Assembly: GCA_004292785.1 (NCBI GenBank)
Contig: RDXG01000207.1
Location: 1-33,407, forward strand
Reading direction: 5' to 3'
DNA: 33,407 nucleotides
DNA from: Bacteroidota bacterium
Lineage (GTDB): Bacteria > Bacteroidota > Bacteroidia > Cytophagales > Thermoflexibacteraceae
The notes below the pieces were generated by a model, which was not told the DNA's origin, did no database searches, and was given only the letters and a program-made list of their open reading frames with translations. A program made the position numbers and the translations under genes. Shown here piece after piece: positions 8,056 to 16,485 of this stretch. Within the stretch, counting starts at the first letter, position 1. The number at the start of each line of letters is the position of its first letter.

Positions 8056-9462
8056 ATGAAGACTTTTTGCAAATCAAAAGCCAGTTTGTTATTATTTTTT
8101 TGCTTGTTTGCCACTACTTTTGCCTTTGCGCAAGGATCAATTCCTGAACTCAAAACGCGCTTAAACAAAGAAAATGATCGGGCAAATAAAGTAGATATTG
8201 CCTTCAAAATAGCCAATTCTTATACCGAACAGGAAAATTTGGAAGAGGCTAGACGCTATTATGGAATTGTTAGTGAACAAGGAAAAGTTACCATTTCTGC
8301 TTTGCAAAAATCCTTGCCATCCAGTCTTAATTCTAGAGATAAGAACAAAATCAAAGAAAAAATTTTTTTGGTGAATAACCGAGTCAGGCAAGCAGATCAA
8401 CTTTTGGTTTCATTAAGAAATATTGCTGGAAATTCTAAGAAAAATGGTGGTAATAAAAATAGTTCGGTTAGCTGGTCGGCTTTTAAAGCACTTAGAAAAA
8501 AATTGGACGAACAAAAAGATTTGATCGAAAACCAACAAGAAGACCTTGCCATTATGGATTCTACGATCAACTATCAAGATTTGGTCATGGAAAGGCAAAA
8601 AAGCGAATTGCAACAACAAGAAATTGAATTGCTACGAAAAGAGCGCGAAAAAGACAAACAAGAGCGCGAATTGGAACACGCCAACGATTTGCTTCGCCAA
8701 AACGATTTAGAACAACAACGCTATTTGATTGGCTTGGTAGCAATGGCTGCTTTGTTAGGTTTGGCAGTTTTTGCTTTTGTAAGAATTAGAAATGCAAAAA
8801 AAGAAATTGAACTCGAAAAAGGTAAATCCGATGCTTTATTGCTCAATATTTTACCAAAATCTACTGCCGAAGAACTCAAAAAAAATGGACGTGCCAAACC
8901 AAAATCTTACGAAATGGTAACAGTTCTTTTTACCGATTTCAAGGGTTTTACGCAAGTAGCAGCCAAATTGACTCCTGAAGAAGTAGTCAAAGAATTAGAC
9001 AAATGTTTTGGCGGATTTGATGAAATTATTAGCCGACACGGACTCGAAAAAATAAAAACTATTGGCGACTCTTATATGTGTGCAGGCGGAATCCCGATGG
9101 AAAACCAAACCAACCCATTCGATGCGATCAATGCAGCCTTAGAAATGGCTGAATTTATTGAAAAATGGAAAGCCGAACAAATTGCCAAAAACGAACCTTT
9201 TTTTGACATCAGAATTGGTTTGCACACAGGAAAAATTGTGGCGGGAGTGGTTGGAAGCAAAAAATTTGCTTATGACATTTGGGGAGATGCCGTAAATTTG
9301 GCAAGCCGAATGGAATCTAGCGGAGAACCAGGGAAAGTAAATATTTCGGGCGAAACCTACGAAATAGTCAAAGAAAAATATGTTTGCACCCCTCGCGGAA
9401 AAGTTTATGCCAAAAACAAAGGTGACGTAGAAATGTATTTTGTAGAAAGTAAAAAATTATAA
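8056..9462 (+). CDS. Membrane-anchored class III adenylate/guanylate cyclase
   Basis: It makes a cyclic nucleotide from ATP or GTP at the inner membrane. Order of parts: signal peptide (1-26, ending FAFAQG), a periplasmic helical region with TPR-like character (about 30-125), a coiled coil (about 145-220), one membrane helix (223-243), and a cytoplasmic class III catalytic domain (about 283-455). Metal-binding aspartates are D294 (LFTDFKGF) and D338 (KIKTIGDSYM). K334 and D407 (FAYDIWGD) match the adenine-specifying Lys/Asp pair, and N414 and R418 (VNLASRME) match the transition-state residues. All key residues are present, so an active homodimer with adenylate cyclase specificity is likely. 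The periplasmic half has no recognised ligand domain. rpiB follows after 10 nt, so co-transcription is plausible. Confidence 0.9.
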   Translation: MKTFCKSKASLLLFFCLFATTFAFAQGSIPELKTRLNKENDRANKVDIAFKIANSYTEQENLEEARRYYGIVSEQGKVTISALQKSLPSSLNSRDKNKIKEKIFLVNNRVRQADQLLVSLRNIAGNSKKNGGNKNSSVSWSAFKALRKKLDEQKDLIENQQEDLAIMDSTINYQDLVMERQKSELQQQEIELLRKEREKDKQERELEHANDLLRQNDLEQQRYLIGLVAMAALLGLAVFAFVRIRNAKKEIELEKGKSDALLLNILPKSTAEELKKNGRAKPKSYEMVTVLFTDFKGFTQVAAKLTPEEVVKELDKCFGGFDEIISRHGLEKIKTIGDSYMCAGGIPMENQTNPFDAINAALEMAEFIEKWKAEQIAKNEPFFDIRIGLHTGKIVAGVVGSKKFAYDIWGDAVNLASRMESSGEPGKVNISGETYEIVKEKYVCTPRGKVYAKNKGDVEMYFVESKKL

Positions 9463-9472
9463 ATCATTGAAA

Positions 9473-9901
9473 ATGAAAAAGATAGCAGTCGGCGGAGATC
9501 ACGCTGGTTTTGATTATAAAAGACAAATTTTAAGTTTTTTGTCTGAAAATTACCAAACAGGAAATTTTGGGGCTTTAAGCAACGAATCGGTGGATTATCC
9601 AGATTGTGCGCATCCTTTGGCAAAGGCAGTTGCCCAAAACGAATACGATTTTGGCATTTTGATTTGCGGAAGTGCCAACGGAGTTGCGATTACTGCCAAC
9701 AAACATAAAAGTATTCGCGCTGCCATTTGTTGGACTCCAGAAATTGCAAGTTTGGCTCGGCAGCACAACAACGCCAATATTTTGTGTATTCCTGCGCGTT
9801 TTGTGTCCGTAGAAACGGCTTTTGAGATGATCGAAACTTTTTTAAACACCGATTTTGAAGGAGGCAGACACCAAAAAAGAGTAGAAAAAATTGATTTGTA
9901 G
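9473..9901 (+). CDS. rpiB: Ribose 5-phosphate isomerase B
   Basis: RpiB interconverts ribulose 5-phosphate and ribose 5-phosphate in the pentose phosphate pathway. The start is set at the ATG at 9473 (MKKIAVGGDHAG); a TTG two codons upstream is in frame but the family begins at this ATG. The 142-aa length is normal. D9 and H10 of the GGDHAG motif, C65 in LICGSANG (the catalytic base cysteine of the family) and H98 in RQHNNAN (the ring-opening histidine) are all present, as is the phosphate-binding arginine in CIPAR. The gene lies 10 nt after the cyclase and 8 nt before ftsX, so the three probably form one transcript, though their functions are not obviously linked. Confidence 0.93.
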   Translation: MKKIAVGGDHAGFDYKRQILSFLSENYQTGNFGALSNESVDYPDCAHPLAKAVAQNEYDFGILICGSANGVAITANKHKSIRAAICWTPEIASLARQHNNANILCIPARFVSVETAFEMIETFLNTDFEGGRHQKRVEKIDL

Positions 9902-9909
9902 AGAAATTT

Positions 9910-10800
9910 ATGATGCAAAAAAATCAGCGTCAATTTCAGAGTAATATTGGAAGTTATCCGCATACAAGCATTGTTTTAAGCATTACTGCGGCTAATTTTG
10001 TGATTGGAATTTTTTTGTTGCTAGTCATGCACGCCCAAGAATTAACCGCTTTGGTGCGTGCAAATTTGGAAATTCATATTTATTTGCAACGCAATATTTC
10101 TGAAAATGACAAGCAACATTTAACAAATTCTTTATCGCAACTCAAATTTATTGATCCGCAAAGTAAACCCAAATTTATTTCTAAAGAAGTTGCTGCCCAA
10201 GAGCTGATTAGGCAAACAGGCGAACAATTTATAGACTTTTTGGGCGAAAATCCTTTGCGTGACGCTTTTGTGATCAACATCAAAGAAGAGTTTTACAAAA
10301 CCGACAAACTCAAAGTCATTGCCACACAATTAGCAAGTTTACAAGGCGTTTTTGAGGTTAATTATCAAGAAAGTTTGATTGACCAAATCAATGCCAACAT
10401 CCAACAACTGACTTTAATGGTTTCTGTTTTTATCCTGATTTTGTTGCTTACAGTCGTGATTTTGATCAACAGTGCGATCAAAATTGCTTTGTTTTCGCAA
10501 CGTTTTCTGATCAGAAGTATGCAATTGGTGGGTGCAACGGCATTTTTTATCAAAAAACCGTTTTTGTTGCGAGCCGCCACACAAGGTTTTATTGGGGCTT
10601 TGTTTGCTTGTTCTTTGCTCTTATTGGTGCTTACTTATTCCAATTTGCAGATCGAAGAATTGGCTTTGTTACAAGATTTGGGAACATTAATTTTGCTTTT
10701 TATCTTGCTGATTATCATAGGAATAGGCGTAAGTTTGTGCAGTGCATATTTGGCAGTTAGCCGTTATCTGAAATTTTCTACAGAAGAATTTTACGAATAA
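9910..10800 (+). CDS. ftsX: Cell division protein FtsX
   Basis: FtsX is the membrane subunit of the FtsEX ABC-type complex that activates peptidoglycan hydrolases during division. The 296-aa protein has the family layout: a cytoplasmic start, a first membrane helix at about 19-42, a periplasmic domain of about 120 residues (NLEIHIYLQRNISEND onward, the typical FtsX extracellular loop), then three membrane helices near 168-190, 212-236 and 258-282. Two adjacent ATG codons occur at the start and either is possible. ftsE is not adjacent here; Bacteroidota usually carry ftsX apart from ftsE. It follows rpiB by 8 nt. No defect is seen. Confidence 0.88.
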   Translation: MMQKNQRQFQSNIGSYPHTSIVLSITAANFVIGIFLLLVMHAQELTALVRANLEIHIYLQRNISENDKQHLTNSLSQLKFIDPQSKPKFISKEVAAQELIRQTGEQFIDFLGENPLRDAFVINIKEEFYKTDKLKVIATQLASLQGVFEVNYQESLIDQINANIQQLTLMVSVFILILLLTVVILINSAIKIALFSQRFLIRSMQLVGATAFFIKKPFLLRAATQGFIGALFACSLLLLVLTYSNLQIEELALLQDLGTLILLFILLIIIGIGVSLCSAYLAVSRYLKFSTEEFYE

Positions 10801-10875
10801 TTTTTTGAACAATCTTTTTTTTGTTTTGTTTTGCAAATATGTTACTTTTTGTATAGTTTATTACATATTTCTTTC

Positions 10876-12957
10876 ATGTTTTCTATGCGTCTTTTCTGTT
10901 GGGTCATTTTTCTGTTTTTATTTTCTGAATCTGTTTTGGCGCAACAAATTGATAGCCTTAGTTATTTGTTATCTTTGCCTGTTTCTGGAGAAAAAATTAG
11001 CTTAAACATAGATTTTGCCCAAAAAGTAGCGGAAAGGAATCCTACACAAACTTATCTGTTGGCAAAAAGTATCGTTCAAAAAGACCAAAATAACAATTTG
11101 CAACTCAATGCAAGTGCTTTTTATATTATTGGCTATTCAGGAATGTTAATCGGTGAATATGCAGAATCTACAAAAAATTTGTATAAAGCCATAGAATTAT
11201 GGGAAAAATTGGAAAACAAAGAAGAAATTATCCGCACAAATTGTTATTTGGCAAGAGTTTATGCTCGAAATTATGATACCGCACAGGCTTTTTCGTATGC
11301 AAAAAAAGCCTTAGACTTGGCTGTTTCTATCAAAAATTTGAAGTTACAAGGACTCGCCTATCATCAATTTGTAATTGGTTATTTTTATATAAAAGACTTT
11401 TCCAAATCTTTGCCTTTTAGTAACAAAGCATTACAAATGCGATCCAAAGCTGATGATAAACAAGGAATTATGTCTTCTTATAATATGTTAGGCTTGGCTT
11501 CGGCTCGTTTAGAAAGATACGATTCGGCACTATTTTTTTATCGGAAAGCAAAAACGATTAATGAAAAATACTTGCAAAATTTGGATATGCTTTCTGCCAT
11601 TTTTGATAATCTAAGTGATGTTTTTTTGATCCTTCAACAATACGATAGTTCTTTTTTTTATTTGGAAAAAGGTTTGAAAATTGCAGAAAAAATAGCCATT
11701 AGACCCAGAATAATGGAAAGTTATGAAAGTCTTGCAAACTATTATGAAAAAACCAATAACACGACATCTGCACTAGATTTTTACAGAAAATATATCAAGC
11801 TCAAAGATAGTATATTTAATGAACACAAAAATGAACTCATTTACAGAATGAATGCCAGCTATAATTTTGAAAAAAAAGAAGCTGAAAATGAAATTTTGCG
11901 ACAAGAAAAAACACTAAACCGTTACATTTTGCTTGCCGTAGGAAGTGCCTTATTTTTGATGTTTTTACTCGTAATTATACTCTTTTTCGCTTTCAAACAA
12001 CACAAAAAAAACCATTTTATTCTTCAAAAACAACAAAAAGAAATCCTTGAAAAAAATAAAATTTTGGAAATGCAAAAAGGCGAAATTATGACTCAAAATG
12101 TGGAATTAAACAATCAAAAACAAGAAATTATTGCCCAAAAAGATTATATTGTTTTAAGCAACGAAGAATTAAATCATCAATATTCGCAAATTCAGAAAAG
12201 TGTAGAAGCAGCCAAATTAATACAAGAAGCCATTTTGCCTTTTGAAGGTAGAGTAAAACAGTTTCTGCCAAATTATTTTGTTTTATATAAACCCAAAGAT
12301 GTAGTTTCAGGAGATTTTTTTTGGATAGAACAACTCGATTCTAAACTTTTTGTTGCCGTCATTGACTGCACAGGTCATGGCATTGCAGGGGCGTTTATGT
12401 GCATGATTGCCAATACTTTGCTCGACCAAATTATTAAAGTAAGAAAAACATTTAGCCCAGATCAAGTCTTAAACGAACTAAATACTGATATTCGAAGTGC
12501 TTTAAGGCAAAAAGCAGAAGACAACGACAACGGCATGGACGCAGCCTTTGTATGTGTGGAAAAAGCAGCACAAAATTTCAACTTGTCTTTTGCAGGATCA
12601 AAACACCCTTTGTTTTATTTTTGTTCACAAACAAAAGAAGTGAAAATTATCAAAGGAAATAAGTTTTCGATAGGCGAAAAACGTAGTTTGAACAAATTAT
12701 TTAACAAAGAAACTGTTATTTTACCGTATGAAAGTATTTTTTATCTTTTTTCTGATGGTTATGTAGACCAATGTAATCCTGAACGCATGGTTTTTGGTTC
12801 GCCCAAACTTTTTCAATTAGTTTCTGAAATTGCCAATTTACCCATCAAAACTCAAAAAATAATAGTTGAAAATACTTTAAACGATTTTCAAAAAGATACA
12901 GCCCAAAGAGACGATATTTTGTTGGTGGGAATAAAAATAGAATCAAACATTATTTAA
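10876..12957 (+). CDS. TPR-coiled-coil-SpoIIE (PP2C-type) serine phosphatase
   Basis: This is an inner-membrane signalling phosphatase. The start at 10876 (MFSMRLFCWV) is chosen because it gives a clean signal peptide ending in VLAQQ near residue 23; upstream in-frame codons would spoil it. Residues 45-315 form tandem TPR-like repeats, presumably periplasmic (for example ARVYARNYDTAQAFSYAKKA). A membrane helix at 351-373 and a coiled coil (378-440) lead to the SpoIIE domain (about 445-690). Its metal-binding aspartates are D480 (DVVSGDFFW), D497 (IDCTGHG), D627 (FSDGYVDQ) and D680 (QRDDI). The layout matches the 957-aa protein at 26631-29504, which has a SiaC-family gene beside it; this copy has none nearby, so its substrate is unknown. 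The input presumably comes through the TPR part. Confidence 0.9.
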   Translation: MFSMRLFCWVIFLFLFSESVLAQQIDSLSYLLSLPVSGEKISLNIDFAQKVAERNPTQTYLLAKSIVQKDQNNNLQLNASAFYIIGYSGMLIGEYAESTKNLYKAIELWEKLENKEEIIRTNCYLARVYARNYDTAQAFSYAKKALDLAVSIKNLKLQGLAYHQFVIGYFYIKDFSKSLPFSNKALQMRSKADDKQGIMSSYNMLGLASARLERYDSALFFYRKAKTINEKYLQNLDMLSAIFDNLSDVFLILQQYDSSFFYLEKGLKIAEKIAIRPRIMESYESLANYYEKTNNTTSALDFYRKYIKLKDSIFNEHKNELIYRMNASYNFEKKEAENEILRQEKTLNRYILLAVGSALFLMFLLVIILFFAFKQHKKNHFILQKQQKEILEKNKILEMQKGEIMTQNVELNNQKQEIIAQKDYIVLSNEELNHQYSQIQKSVEAAKLIQEAILPFEGRVKQFLPNYFVLYKPKDVVSGDFFWIEQLDSKLFVAVIDCTGHGIAGAFMCMIANTLLDQIIKVRKTFSPDQVLNELNTDIRSALRQKAEDNDNGMDAAFVCVEKAAQNFNLSFAGSKHPLFYFCSQTKEVKIIKGNKFSIGEKRSLNKLFNKETVILPYESIFYLFSDGYVDQCNPERMVFGSPKLFQLVSEIANLPIKTQKIIVENTLNDFQKDTAQRDDILLVGIKIESNII

Positions 12958-13007
12958 CTGTCAAATATTTTTATTAATCAAAATAGCCAAAACAAATTCA
13001 AAATAAT

Positions 13008-13015
13008 TATTTTTG
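13008..13015 (+). promoter_or_regulatory. Candidate -7 box for the subtilase gene
   Basis: TATTTTTG matches TAnnTTTG and lies 16 nt before the ATG at 13032. There is no TTTG at the usual -33 distance, so this is a weak candidate. Confidence 0.3.
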
Positions 13016-13031
13016 CAGAAAAACAAATTTT

Positions 13032-14657
13032 ATGAAAAAATATTTCTTCATGCTTGCTTTTATTTGTGCAAATTCATTGGTTTTTGCTCAAAAATTTCAA
13101 ATGATTTATTTGAAAGACAAAGCCAATACCAATTTTTCAACCAACAAACCGCTAGAATTTTTGACTCAAAAGGCAATAGATCGCCGCCAAAAACAAAATA
13201 TCAAAATTGGTTATAGAGATTTGCCCGTAAACCCAAATTACATTAACGAAATACGCAAATTAGAACCCAATATTTGGTATGCAAGTCGTTGGTTTAATGC
13301 AGTTTTGATACAAACTGATGATGCAACTTTGGCAAAAATTAATCAATTAAGTTTTGTTCAGAAAACAGAAAGATTGAGTTCGCAAAGCCTAAAAATAGAA
13401 GGTTTTGAAAAGCAAATTTTATTGAACAAAAACACAAATTTCCAACGATTCGAAGAGGAAAATTATGGGTCTTCTTTTGCACAAATTTCCATGCTCGGCA
13501 TTGACAAAATGCACAACAAAGGCTATCGTGGCGAAGGAATTACGATAGCAGTTATTGACAACGGTTTTACCAATGCCGACATTAATCCATCTTTGAAACA
13601 ACTCAAAATTTTAGGAACTTACGATTTTACAACCCGAAAAAATAACGTTTTTAATAATTCTGTTACACATGGGTCAAATGTGTTGAACATTTTGGCAGCC
13701 TACAAATCTGGAGAAATGATTGGTGGAGCTTTTGCTGCAAATTATTTTTTGTTCAAAACTGAAATAGATAATGCCGAAAACAAAGCAGAGGAAGCGTTTT
13801 GGTTGGCAGCCGTAGAACGCGCAGACAGTTTAGGCGTGGACATTATCAGCACTTCTTTGGGTTACAGCGATTTTGATGACGTGAGTATGAACTACAAAAC
13901 TTCGGATTTGACAGGAAAAATTGCCTTAATTTCTCGTGCAGCAACCATGTGCGCCAATGTGGGCATGATCGTAGTTAAAAGTGCTGGAAATGAGGGGAAT
14001 AGCGCATGGAAAAAAATTACTTTCCCCGCAGACGCAGACTCTATTTTGGTGGTAGGATCGGTAGATAGCAACGGAAGACGTGCTTTGACGAGTTCCTTAG
14101 GTCCCACCGCAGACGGCAGACGCAAACCAGATGTCATGGCTTTGGGACAAGGCACAGTATACTGCACCCCAAGCGGATTTGTAAGTTCTGGAAATGGCAC
14201 TTCTTATGCTACGCCTTTGATTACAGGTTTGGTGGCGGGAGTTTGGCAGGCATTTCCGAATTTAAGTAATATGCAAATTATGGATTATATTCGCCGTTCT
14301 TCAAACCGATATTTTAATTCCAACGACTCAATAGGTTATGGCGTGCCAAATTTTGAGAAAATTAATAATTTGGTAACTTCTACCGAAAAAGAATTAGGCA
14401 GTCAAACTATTAAAATTTATCCAAATCCGACCAAAAATGGACAATTTCAAATAGATTTCAAGCCTGAATATGTAGGAAAATCTTTTGTTATTAAAATTTA
14501 TGATTCTTCAGGCAGAGAATGGTTTAGCAAAAATTTGCATTTAGACAAAAGTACGCAAAGCATTGATGCAGAAAAAATATTGCCTTCCAGAGGTTGGTAT
14601 TTGCTTAGAATTTCGGGCGAAAAAGGAAATTTTACGCAGTCTTTAATTTATGAATAA
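13032..14657 (+). CDS. Secreted subtilisin-like (S8) protease with T9SS sorting tail
   Basis: This is a secreted serine endopeptidase. The signal peptide is residues 1-20 (ending VFAQ). A propeptide-like region occupies about 21-145, containing FLTQKAIDRRQK, a feature of this Bacteroidota subtilase group. The peptidase domain spans 150-450 with the full catalytic set: D176 (IAVIDNGF), H213 (THGSNV), oxyanion N320 (KSAGNEG) and S391 (GTSYATPL). The last 80 residues (from about 458, KIYPNPTKNGQFQIDF, to FTQSLIYE) form a type A T9SS C-terminal domain, which directs passage through the type IX system and surface attachment or release. The length, 541 aa, fits. The GH3 gene begins 23 nt after the stop. 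Confidence 0.92.
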   Translation: MKKYFFMLAFICANSLVFAQKFQMIYLKDKANTNFSTNKPLEFLTQKAIDRRQKQNIKIGYRDLPVNPNYINEIRKLEPNIWYASRWFNAVLIQTDDATLAKINQLSFVQKTERLSSQSLKIEGFEKQILLNKNTNFQRFEEENYGSSFAQISMLGIDKMHNKGYRGEGITIAVIDNGFTNADINPSLKQLKILGTYDFTTRKNNVFNNSVTHGSNVLNILAAYKSGEMIGGAFAANYFLFKTEIDNAENKAEEAFWLAAVERADSLGVDIISTSLGYSDFDDVSMNYKTSDLTGKIALISRAATMCANVGMIVVKSAGNEGNSAWKKITFPADADSILVVGSVDSNGRRALTSSLGPTADGRRKPDVMALGQGTVYCTPSGFVSSGNGTSYATPLITGLVAGVWQAFPNLSNMQIMDYIRRSSNRYFNSNDSIGYGVPNFEKINNLVTSTEKELGSQTIKIYPNPTKNGQFQIDFKPEYVGKSFVIKIYDSSGREWFSKNLHLDKSTQSIDAEKILPSRGWYLLRISGEKGNFTQSLIYE

Positions 14658-14680
14658 GTTTGAATTGACTAACGACAACC

Positions 14681-16405
14681 ATGAAACCCAATTTCCTAAA
14701 CAATTTCGATCCAATTTGGGTAGAAAAAACCTTAGAATCTTTAAATGTTGAACAAAGAATCGCACAATTAATTTTTGCGGCGGCTTATTCGAACAGAGAT
14801 CAAAAACATGAGGCAGAAATTTTGGAATTGATCCAAAAATATCAAATTGGCGGACTGATTTTTTTTCAGGGAAACCCCGAAAAACAAGTCGATTTAAGCA
14901 ATTTGTATCAACAAAATTCTAAAAATCCGTTGATGCTTTGCATAGATGCCGAATGGGGTTTGGCTATGCGTTTAGACAACACGCCAAGTTTTCCTTACCA
15001 AATGACTTTGGGAGCAATTTCTGACAACTTTTTGATTTATGAAATGGGTTTGGAAATTGCAAAACAGTTCAGAAGAATGGGTTTGCACGTAAATTTTGCC
15101 CCTGTAGTTGATGTAAACAACAATCCCAACAATCCTGTCATTAGTTTTCGGTCTTTTGGGGAAGACAAAAAAAAGGTTGCAGACAAGGCTTGGCAATACG
15201 CAAAAGGCTTGCAAGATGGCGGAATTCTGGCAAATGCAAAACATTTTCCAGGTCATGGCGACACTGCCACCGACTCGCATTTGAGTCTGCCTTTGATCAA
15301 ACATTCGGCGCAGCGTTTGAACGAAATTGAATTATATCCTTTCAAAGAATTGATCGAAAAAGGCTTGTCAAGCATCATGGTGGCACATTTAGAAATTCCT
15401 GCACTAGATTCTACGCCAAATTTGCCTTCTACGCTTTCGCAAAAAATCATTACAGATTTATTGAAAAAAGAACTAAATTTTCAAGGTTTGGTTTTTACTG
15501 ATGCTTTGGATATGAAAGCAATTTCAGACAATTTTCCGAACGGAATTGCTGATAAAATGGCTTTAAAAGCAGGAAATGACGTGTTGTTGTTTGTCAAAAA
15601 TGTTCCAAAAGCGATTGAAGAAATAAAAAAAGCAGTTGAAAATGGCGAAATTTTGCAAAGTCAAATCGATGAGTCTTGCAGAAAAATTTTGCAAGCAAAA
15701 TCGAGCTTGGGTTTGGCAAATTGGACTCCAATTTCTAGCAAAAATTTGATAACAGATTTGAACAACGATCATGCCCGAAAACTGAACCAAAAATTGGCAG
15801 AATCGGCTTTGACTTTGCTAAAAAATCAAAATATTTTGCCAATCAAAAATCCGCAAAAACTCAAAATTGCGTCTTTGGCAATCGGCGCGAAAGACAAAAG
15901 TATTTCACCACATTCGGCGAGTAATTTGGCTGATTTACAACATCATAGCATCGAAAAAAACAATGAAATTGATCAAGAAATAAAAACGGTTTTTCAAAAA
16001 TCTTTAGAAAAATTTTGTGAAATTGATCATTTTTTTGTGAACGCAAATAGCAGTTTTTCGGAAATTGAAACTCTCAAAAAATCCCTCGAAAACTACGATC
16101 TGATTTTGGCAGGAGTGCATCATTTGGCAATGAAACCGCTGAATAATTTTGGAATTTTGGCATATCATCAAGATATTATTTCGTTTTTGGTGGATACAAA
16201 AAAAGCGGTTTTGGTTTTGTTTTCGAATGTTTACACGCTAAAATCTTTTGAGAAAATAGAAAATATGTCGGCTTTGATTTTGGCGTATCAAGAAAACGAA
16301 TATTTGCAAAAAGCTGCTTCCGACCTCATTTTTGGCGAAATTTTGCCCAAAGGAAAATTGCCTGTAAACGTGAATGAACATTTTGCGTTGGGAATGTTTG
16401 CTTAA
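14681..16405 (+). CDS. Glycoside hydrolase family 3, NagZ-like beta-N-acetylglucosaminidase
   Basis: It probably cleaves N-acetylglucosamine from peptidoglycan fragments. The GH3 barrel (about 20-345) contains the NagZ hallmark KHFPGHGDTATDSH (187-200), in which D198 and H200 form the Asp-His acid/base pair of NagZ enzymes. The nucleophile is D274 in VFTDALDM. A second alpha/beta domain follows (about 365-574), as in two-domain GH3 proteins, but there is no beta-lactamase domain as found in some Bacteroidota fusions. No signal peptide is visible at the start (MKPNFLNNFDPIW), so the enzyme may be cytoplasmic and serve recycling together with MurQ (22387-23190). Other beta-hexosaminidase substrates cannot be excluded. 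Confidence 0.88.
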   Translation: MKPNFLNNFDPIWVEKTLESLNVEQRIAQLIFAAAYSNRDQKHEAEILELIQKYQIGGLIFFQGNPEKQVDLSNLYQQNSKNPLMLCIDAEWGLAMRLDNTPSFPYQMTLGAISDNFLIYEMGLEIAKQFRRMGLHVNFAPVVDVNNNPNNPVISFRSFGEDKKKVADKAWQYAKGLQDGGILANAKHFPGHGDTATDSHLSLPLIKHSAQRLNEIELYPFKELIEKGLSSIMVAHLEIPALDSTPNLPSTLSQKIITDLLKKELNFQGLVFTDALDMKAISDNFPNGIADKMALKAGNDVLLFVKNVPKAIEEIKKAVENGEILQSQIDESCRKILQAKSSLGLANWTPISSKNLITDLNNDHARKLNQKLAESALTLLKNQNILPIKNPQKLKIASLAIGAKDKSISPHSASNLADLQHHSIEKNNEIDQEIKTVFQKSLEKFCEIDHFFVNANSSFSEIETLKKSLENYDLILAGVHHLAMKPLNNFGILAYHQDIISFLVDTKKAVLVLFSNVYTLKSFEKIENMSALILAYQENEYLQKAASDLIFGEILPKGKLPVNVNEHFALGMFA

Positions 16406-16430
16406 AAATTGAGATAGAACTGTTTAGTTA

Positions 16431-16448
16431 GTCAGACATTTGTCGGAC
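16431..16448. repeat. 18-bp imperfect palindrome, GTCxGACA family
   Basis: GTCAGACA-TT-TGTCGGAC (one mismatched pair) lies between the convergent GH3 and photolyase genes. An exact reverse-complement copy is at 19936-19953. It may serve as a weak terminator hairpin for the convergent pair. Confidence 0.6.
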
Positions 16449-16485
16449 AATTTTGGGTAATTAGGAAATCAATAAATCTAGGAAA

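Noticed and set aside
9595-9963. 122-codon minus-strand open frame over rpiB
   Set aside because: It is antisense to rpiB and the ftsX start, both with full family motifs.
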